DNA of 64,000 bases from Marinoscillum sp040222955 (GTDB lineage Bacteria; Bacteroidota; Bacteroidia; Cytophagales; Cyclobacteriaceae): positions 310,001 to 374,000 of the forward strand of contig NZ_JAVKCA010000007.1 in NCBI RefSeq assembly GCF_040222955.1, written 5' to 3'. A program made the translations under genes and the position numbers. Positions within the stretch are counted from its first letter, which is position 1, and each line of letters opens with the position of its first letter. Below the pieces are notes generated by a model, which saw only the letters and a list, made by a program, of their open reading frames with translations, did not search any database and was not told the DNA's origin. This document shows positions 59,301-64,000 of the stretch, piece by piece.

Positions 59301-60505
59301 ACAGACCCCCGCTTCCTGACATTGAGGATCAGCTGGTTTGCACCGATCAACCCTTCACAGTAACCGCTGCAATTACTGACAGCATTGCGGTTTACCTCAA
59401 CGACAGTACCTCCATCCCCCTGCAGGAGGGTTCATCTATCACCTTTGAGGGAGTTTCCACAGACACTGCCTACTACTTCACCAATACCTCCGGGCCATTT
59501 GAAAGCTTAAGAAAACGGGTGAATATCAGCATTAACAATGCCAATGCAACATTTGAATACCTGCCGGATACCATCAATGAAGCCACGGGGGTCGTCTTCA
59601 TCAACACCTCCATGGAATCCGCTTCGGCTCAGTGGCATGTGGATGGGTTGCTGAAATCTGAGATGGATACTTTTTACATGGAAGTAGAAAAAGCCAGCTA
59701 CGAGTTAATACTGAGCATCACCAACACCACTGGTTGTACCCATTCAAATGAAAGCACAGTAACCTTTGCCACCTCACCCCTGCCTGTAGCATCGGATCAG
59801 GTGATCTGCACGGGAAGTGATCTTCTGTTGAAGCCCTCTAATGGCACATGGTTTGCATTTTACGCAGACGAGACACTGTCTCATTTGATAAGCAAAGGGA
59901 ATACACTGACGATTGCTGAGTTGACAAAAGATACCGTCATCTACCTTACTGGTCTCGATAGTATCCTTCCGTCTGCCGCCATACCGGTGGAAATAACCGT
60001 AGGCTTACCACAATTCAGGATTGTTGCCAATCCTGACACGCTGTTCCTTTCTGAACGTAGCACCACCTCATTTAGCGCAGATAATAGTGAATTGATCAGC
60101 TGGAACTGGTTCATCGACAATTCACCCACTGAGGTAACCAGCAATCCTATACTCTATTTTGACACTGAAGGTATTTACGATATTGTATTAAATGCAACGG
60201 GCCCAATGGGATGTGTCAATAGTGATACGCTGAAGTATCCGGTGTATCGTTCCAGACCCGAGGTGGCTCTGGGCGTGAGCAACGAAAACCAGATGATTTA
60301 CCCCAACCCGACTACAGGAAATCTTTTTATTGTGGTGACTGCTCCGACAGAAATAACGATTAGTGATATCTCCGGGAGAGTCATTCAAAAGGGCCAGATA
60401 GAAGCCAGTACTCAGATTGACCTGCACCATCTCCCCAAAGACATTTACCTCATCACGCTCGAATCTCAAAAGGAGATCAGCTATCATAGAGTCGTATTGA
60501 AATAA
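56357..60505 (+). CDS. T9SS-exported S8 subtilase-like protease
   Basis: A 1382-residue surface or secreted protease. Start is TTG, followed by signal peptide IRRPTYWLTLLLLLISTHGQAQ; no ATG gives a signal. Residues ~25-115 look like an inhibitor prodomain. The S8 domain has catalytic Asp156 (GISDTGLNL), His211 (FHGNRVGG) and Ser366 (NGTSYSAPMVAG). An Asp-rich NGLDDDNNGYVDD at ~180-191 may bind calcium. Several Ig-like and PKD-type domains follow (WYWDFDNGSQI near 935), with many Ser/Thr/Asp, and the last ~75 residues are a T9SS type A sorting domain (MIYPNPTTGNLFI ... KDIYLITLES). Probably degrades proteins outside the cell. Confidence 0.85.
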   Translation: MIRRPTYWLTLLLLLISTHGQAQENNVMPGVLYIKIKANASAAEPATDLFHFSQMEHLKSYAPLRKNATGGRQQPSILDGLYKVEVQESTNIPALCASLSEYANVEYAEPVFRETLLYVPNDPESTTPNQEYLSVIRAFEAWDVTKGSADIVIGISDTGLNLTHDDIKSKLYTNTSDPINGLDDDNNGYVDDFQGYDFADNDSLPKCDDSFHGNRVGGLAGAATDNGFGIAGVGFNTMISALKVYSTDLKFINSGYESILYAADNGYDVINLSWGGPNSYSQANQDIITYAAVEKNVVIIAAAGNTPEDIRFYPASYDHVLSVAASNLDDTKASFSTYNYDVDLIAPGNTIYSTDSGNGFAKDNGTSYSAPMVAGAAALVKSVFPDLNALQIMQQLRVTSDAVYTIGSNQTYEGKLGYGRLNVNRAVREDSAKSIRLEDVSYHNGSGNYAFFGDTIALSFNVKNYLFPADSATLTFTSGSSFVDIIQETIHLGAMNSLQSDSIHEKIFVVHEDTPPGTDLEIKVSLADGSYTDFQYIELTTEPDRLDLNNDKFSITLSGNGDLGFISDGFYDGVGFQWDDQLISAKMGVAVSLDRDHVSDNYPDSIYTNTKANDFVAISPIRFAHQTTPDLHATSTFRDDSASAPLEMVMQQNTLTNKDANFLIQEYRLINNSTETREGLACSFYLDWEIFNTMQNRSFYNHESKTLLTYNLDSSVVVGLSTYFDGFPWSQSLDLDIYDGNEQDVQMHFTDSVKYALAREVRFDSAGWLGNGNNVSVMLTHDSIDLAPTRSRRVTYIMGLSHSFDGLAAVMDSARQAYDAYLKQPVLLERYVSCEGASVSVAPSSGETFRFFSDPLGENIIGEGDTLKTGSITSDTTFYVASLDSGYEGSLQRIDISLLEQIADFEMSTDTLFLDNQVNSVTFTDLSFDPASWYWDFDNGSQINTQNPTVYFRDPGVYTISLTIETNSGCTQTITKELLVANRPPLPDIEDQLVCTDQPFTVTAAITDSIAVYLNDSTSIPLQEGSSITFEGVSTDTAYYFTNTSGPFESLRKRVNISINNANATFEYLPDTINEATGVVFINTSMESASAQWHVDGLLKSEMDTFYMEVEKASYELILSITNTTGCTHSNESTVTFATSPLPVASDQVICTGSDLLLKPSNGTWFAFYADETLSHLISKGNTLTIAELTKDTVIYLTGLDSILPSAAIPVEITVGLPQFRIVANPDTLFLSERSTTSFSADNSELISWNWFIDNSPTEVTSNPILYFDTEGIYDIVLNATGPMGCVNSDTLKYPVYRSRPEVALGVSNENQMIYPNPTTGNLFIVVTAPTEITISDISGRVIQKGQIEASTQIDLHHLPKDIYLITLESQKEISYHRVVLK

Positions 60506-60631
60506 TCACATTGATTATAAACAAAGTATAAAAATTGCCATTCAGCGTGTTGAGCACCCTGTTCATCGAGTTAACCCACCTCCCTACCTACTATTTCGCT
60601 CTCCCGGCCCTGTATAGAGGATATTTGTCTC

Positions 60632-61798
60632 ATGAAAGGACTTATTCTGGGCATATTTATCATCATTCTTCCCATTACTGCATTGGCACAAACCCGCACA
60701 ATTACCGGATCGGGCGAATGGAGTGACATCACCAACTGGGATGGACTGCTGGTGGGCGGAGCATTAGATGACAATGACGATGTGGTGATGAATGATAACA
60801 TTGACATCACCATTAAGAACGGTGAGTCCTATACCATTGCTTCTTTAGATGTTTCTAAAGATGGATCATTAACCATTGAAGTAGGCGGAATACTCATTGT
60901 CACGGGGTCCGTGAATGTAGACAAAGACTTTACGATCAATGTTTTGGGAGACTTTACAGTCGACAATGACCTGATCGTTGCCAAAGACCTGACCATGAAT
61001 GTAGGTACGGATGGAAACTTCAATGTAGGGGGTGATGTGACTCTGGCGAAAGATGCGTCATTGGATATTTTAGGGGAGATGACTGTAGCCGGTAGTCTGA
61101 CATCTGCCAAGGATGCTACCATCAATGTTGGTTCATCCGGAATTTTAGATGTGGGTGAAGAACTTAACCTGGGTGCTGGGTCCGTGATTACTGGAGTCGG
61201 CCCGGTGGTAGCAGGCAGTTGCACCGGAGCCGCTTGTGAAGATGGGCAACTCAATCAGCCTGTCCTGCCCATTACGTTGGGAGCTTTTGAGGTACATAAT
61301 CAGAATACCTCTGTATTGCTCAAATGGACTACCCTGAGTGAGCTCAACTTTGAATACTTCGAAATTCAGCGTGCAGATGCAGGTGGAACATTTGAGACTA
61401 TCGGGGAAGTAAGTGGGCATGGTGACTCCAAGATTGCCATTGACTATTCGTGGGTGGATGAAAACCCTCAAATAGGGATCAATTACTACAGACTGGTGTC
61501 TAAGGATTATGACGGCTATACAGAAGTATTTCCTGCAACCCAGGTTGTTTTTGAACCCGCAGATCAGGAGTTGGCCATTTACCCTAATCCTGCAAGGGCT
61601 GGCCAGCAAATCACGATAACCGGCATTTCTATGGAAGTTGTCAATGTCAAACTGTACAGCTCCACCGGTAATATGATCAAGGAGATCACAACCAGTACAG
61701 GAACCTTCGAAACACCTGGTGAAGTAAAGTCCGGGATATACCTCGTCAGTCTTGAGGTGAATGGGCTTCAGAAAAGGATGCGACTTATTATCAGATAG
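60632..61798 (+). CDS. T9SS-exported protein with repetitive beta-solenoid N part
   Basis: A 388-residue protein. Signal peptide MKGLILGIFIIILPITALAQ. The N-terminal start (TGSGEWSDITNWDG) matches proteins that carry short solenoid coils. From residue ~70 to 195 strands repeat with about 12-residue period: LTIEVGGILIVTGSVNV, FTINVLGDFTVDNDLIV, LTMNVGTDGNFNVGGDV, DILGEMTVAGSL. A beta-sandwich follows (LKWTTLSELNFEYFEIQRA ... YYRLVSKDYDG), then a T9SS sorting domain (LAIYPNPARAGQQITI ... GIYLVSLEVN). It is convergent with a paralogue at 61809 with only 10 bases between their ends. Confidence 0.8.
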   Translation: MKGLILGIFIIILPITALAQTRTITGSGEWSDITNWDGLLVGGALDDNDDVVMNDNIDITIKNGESYTIASLDVSKDGSLTIEVGGILIVTGSVNVDKDFTINVLGDFTVDNDLIVAKDLTMNVGTDGNFNVGGDVTLAKDASLDILGEMTVAGSLTSAKDATINVGSSGILDVGEELNLGAGSVITGVGPVVAGSCTGAACEDGQLNQPVLPITLGAFEVHNQNTSVLLKWTTLSELNFEYFEIQRADAGGTFETIGEVSGHGDSKIAIDYSWVDENPQIGINYYRLVSKDYDGYTEVFPATQVVFEPADQELAIYPNPARAGQQITITGISMEVVNVKLYSSTGNMIKEITTSTGTFETPGEVKSGIYLVSLEVNGLQKRMRLIIR

Positions 61799-61808
61799 GA
61801 GTATTCTA

Positions 61809-62942
61809 CTACTTGACTACAAACCTATTCGTATAGGTATCACCTTCGGAGGTTTGCAACCTAAGTATGTACACACCGGAAGTCAATTGGTTAACATCGA
61901 GCAAATAGGTATTCATCGTATTTTGCTCAGCGTGCCCTACTGACATCAGGGCTCCTCCCTTCATGCTGTATACAGTTAGATCATGAATGTAAAGAGGTTG
62001 GTCCGAAGTAATGTTCAATTGACCATTTCCCACCACGGATGGGTATAAAGAAATCTTATGCTCAGGTAAAACACCTGATGCTTCTACCCGAATGGGCTGA
62101 AAGGTCTCTGATACCCCATCAAAATCAACCTGCTTTAACCTGTAATACTCCACAGCTGCCTGAGGTTTTTTATCAACGTATTCATATTCCAACAGTCCAT
62201 CGTATGTACCATTTCCTACAAGTGTAGCTATCTGGTAATAATCGATGCCATTTTCAGATCGTTCGATCGCAAAATAATCATTATCTATTTCAGAAGCAGT
62301 GGCCCACTGAAGGACGACTCCTGATGATACCTCTGCCCTGAAGTACAATAATTTTACCGGGAGGGGTACATCCTGATCTCCATTTACATAATTAGCTACC
62401 TCCTCAAACTGAGAGCTATTCTCAAGCGCGGTTAAGTCGCCACTTTCTCCCGTATTATTGCCAGCCATATTGCTGGTACCTGAGGTGAATACACTCCCAG
62501 GCCCGGTAATTACCCCGTTATTCCCATCGGCAGTGATATTTCCCATCACCACCAATATCCCCCCCGCTCCTATATCCACCCCGGCATTATTCTTACCCAT
62601 TTCCAAATCACCAAAAATGATCAGCACCTTCCCAGCTCCTATACTAACTGCTGCATTGTTCTTAGTTATGTTGAAAGTAACATCTCCAAAAACGATGAGG
62701 GTATCATTTACAGTAAGAGATCTTCCATTATCATTGGCAAAAGTCAGACTTTGATTAGCTGCATCTGATCCCACGGTGACGTAAGAGTTGACGATTGGGG
62801 TACCCAAGCCAGTGAATCCTGGAGAAGAAGCGGGTGCCCATGTGGCATTACTTCCCCATGGCCCATCAGCTGTACTTGTTTGGGCGGAAGCGATGTTGAA
62901 CATCGCAAAACTGATGCATAAGCAACAGATGTAGTATTTCAT
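61809..62942 (-). CDS. T9SS-exported beta-solenoid paralogue
   Basis: A 377-residue protein of the same layout as its convergent neighbour: signal peptide MKYYICCLCISFAMFNIASAQ, start GPWGSNATWAPA, solenoid-like strands (LIVFGDVTFNITKN, VLIIFGDLEMGKN, ILVVMGNITADGN) with about 22-residue period, beta-sandwich LQWATASEIDNDYFAIERSENG ... VEYYRLKQVDFDG, and a T9SS tail (ISLYPSVVGNGQLNI ... SGVYILRLQT). Sequence divergence from the partner is large but the domain order is kept, so it probably arose from an old duplication and inversion. Function unknown. The 260-base gap upstream has no gene. Confidence 0.8.
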   Translation of the reverse strand: MKYYICCLCISFAMFNIASAQTSTADGPWGSNATWAPASSPGFTGLGTPIVNSYVTVGSDAANQSLTFANDNGRSLTVNDTLIVFGDVTFNITKNNAAVSIGAGKVLIIFGDLEMGKNNAGVDIGAGGILVVMGNITADGNNGVITGPGSVFTSGTSNMAGNNTGESGDLTALENSSQFEEVANYVNGDQDVPLPVKLLYFRAEVSSGVVLQWATASEIDNDYFAIERSENGIDYYQIATLVGNGTYDGLLEYEYVDKKPQAAVEYYRLKQVDFDGVSETFQPIRVEASGVLPEHKISLYPSVVGNGQLNITSDQPLYIHDLTVYSMKGGALMSVGHAEQNTMNTYLLDVNQLTSGVYILRLQTSEGDTYTNRFVVK

Positions 62943-63202
62943 AACAGTCGGTGGACTAGTGCTTTCCCTAGGTGATTCACTTAGACATCAGTATGTGATT
63001 CCCGCAAAACTCTTCTAGGTACTTCACGCAATCTACGACTAAAAAGGCCTCACTGGATTTTATTGATTCATATTTTCGACGAAAGCCTCCATTTAAGGCA
63101 TCAAAAAACCCAGTTTTTCAAGAAATCAACATCTATTTCCTTTTTGATTTAATATATTAGGCAGTTACACACTATCATCGTTCTTCAAATATCTGCTGCA
63201 AA

Positions 63203-64000
63203 ATGCTCCTTTGGGTTTTGTCTTTCCTCCTGATTGTTATTGTTTCTATCCTTTCTATTGGCTACCGCATCGGCGCACCGGGTTATTCAGGCCCTGAAAC
63301 CAAACACTTTAATGGTGAAAAATTCGTAAACACCTCTGGCGTTCAGGCAAAAGGTATGATCGAAGCCTTCAGGTGGATGGCACAAAGAGACCACGGGCCC
63401 TGGACCAAAAACTATGAAACAGAGGTCGGGCCCAAACCCACCACATCATCAGAGCATCTCATTATTACGTTCATTAATCATAGTACTTTTTTGATTCAGT
63501 GGAATCACCTGAATATTCTGACGGATCCCATCTGGAGCGAACGTTGTAGTCCATTTGGCTTTGTCGGCCCACAGCGAATGCGCCCTCCCGGTATTCACTT
63601 TGAGGATCTGCCACATATAGATGCAGTACTCCTCAGTCACAATCATTACGACCACCTGGACGTTCCTACCATTAGGCAAATTCAATCCAAATGGTCCCCT
63701 GTGTTCATTGTTCCTTTGGGTGTGAAAGCTCATCTGGACCAGTTAGGAATACAAAATACCATAGAGCTTGATTGGTGGAAGGAGACCAATATGGGCATTA
63801 CCATCCGCTCAATGCCCGCCCAACATTTTAGCGGACGAGGTATGTTCGATCGGGACAAAACCCTCTGGTCTGGTTACCTGTTGGAGCACGAGGGGCGAAA
63901 AGTATATTTTGCCGGTGACTCTGGGTACGGAGACCTCTTTAAGGAAATCGGCAAAAAAGAGGGCCCCATTGACGTGTCATTAATACCCATAGGAGCTTAC
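63203..64000 (+). CDS. MBL-fold metallo-hydrolase, 3' partial
   Basis: 266 codons are visible before the window ends in-frame. A hydrophobic N terminus (LLWVLSFLLIVIVSILSIGYRIG) is likely a signal anchor. ITFINHSTFLIQWNHLNILTDPIW and VGPQRMRPPGI are followed by the metal motif LLSHNHYDHLD (HxHxDH), and later FAGDSGYGDLFKEIG, all as in NAPE-PLD/UlaG-like hydrolases. It probably hydrolyses a phosphoester or phospholipid at the membrane; substrate unknown. The start ATG at 63203 fits the usual N terminus of these membrane-attached forms. Confidence 0.85.
   Translation, partial: MLLWVLSFLLIVIVSILSIGYRIGAPGYSGPETKHFNGEKFVNTSGVQAKGMIEAFRWMAQRDHGPWTKNYETEVGPKPTTSSEHLIITFINHSTFLIQWNHLNILTDPIWSERCSPFGFVGPQRMRPPGIHFEDLPHIDAVLLSHNHYDHLDVPTIRQIQSKWSPVFIVPLGVKAHLDQLGIQNTIELDWWKETNMGITIRSMPAQHFSGRGMFDRDKTLWSGYLLEHEGRKVYFAGDSGYGDLFKEIGKKEGPIDVSLIPIGAY

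Noticed and set aside
1..64000. CRISPR array, rRNA genes, transposases, prophage or plasmid origin
   Set aside because: No regularly spaced repeats, rRNA motifs, transposase catalytic motifs, phage structural genes or iterons were seen.

Overview
The window reads as chromosomal DNA of a Bacteroidota bacterium, most likely of the Cytophagales type. Evidence: several exported proteins end in type IX secretion (T9SS) sorting domains; promoters match the Bacteroidota -7 element TAnnTTTG; Shine-Dalgarno sequences are nearly absent; and typical families occur (YoaK, DUF1343/NamZ, OMP_b-brl, PadR plus FtsX permease, biosynthetic arginine decarboxylase, CtlX). The genus is not determinable from sequence reading alone.

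Layout. 1-3.4 kb: end of a T9SS choice-of-anchor-B protein, an M50 membrane protease and a YihX-like HAD phosphatase. 3.5-5 kb: a CAU-anticodon tRNA whose 3' end is duplicated around a small GIY-YIG nuclease gene, then a probable GNAT toxin-antitoxin pair. 5-13.3 kb: membrane and exported proteins, including a 1236-residue LamG/PKD/cadherin adhesin and a beta-helix protein in one transcription unit. 13.3-23 kb: an accessory region with all genes on the plus strand (TetR plus exported SRPBCC, frameshifted HigB with intact HigA, ECF sigma plus membrane partner, PaiB, SRPBCC, orphan genes, RDD). It is interspersed with a roughly 250-base repeat and with 8-10 nt complementary core sequences bracketing genes, an arrangement that resembles integron cassettes. 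23-36 kb: an outer-membrane beta-barrel protein, an exported agmatine/peptidylarginine deiminase-like enzyme, Crp and FAD monooxygenase genes, small stress enzymes (VOC, DinB, OsmC), and a PadR-controlled FtsX permease.

36-53.6 kb: a partial histidine operon hisGDCB preceded by a His-rich leader peptide; a universal stress protein; an operon of two amidinotransferase-fold enzymes with argS and menA, divergent from arginine decarboxylase; a polyprenol-phosphate mannosyltransferase-like enzyme; a LolCE-like permease; a NamZ-like muramidase; and a padR operon with two small membrane proteins. 53.6-64 kb: fmt, folA, a small membrane protein, an SDR enzyme, a large T9SS subtilase, two convergent T9SS paralogues, and the start of an MBL-fold hydrolase cut by the window end.

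Functional themes are export by T9SS, arginine/citrulline/agmatine chemistry (argS, CtlX, DDAH-like, speA, PAD-like), histidine synthesis under probable leader-peptide control, and a mobile or cassette-like accessory region. All family assignments come from reading motifs; no database search was run.
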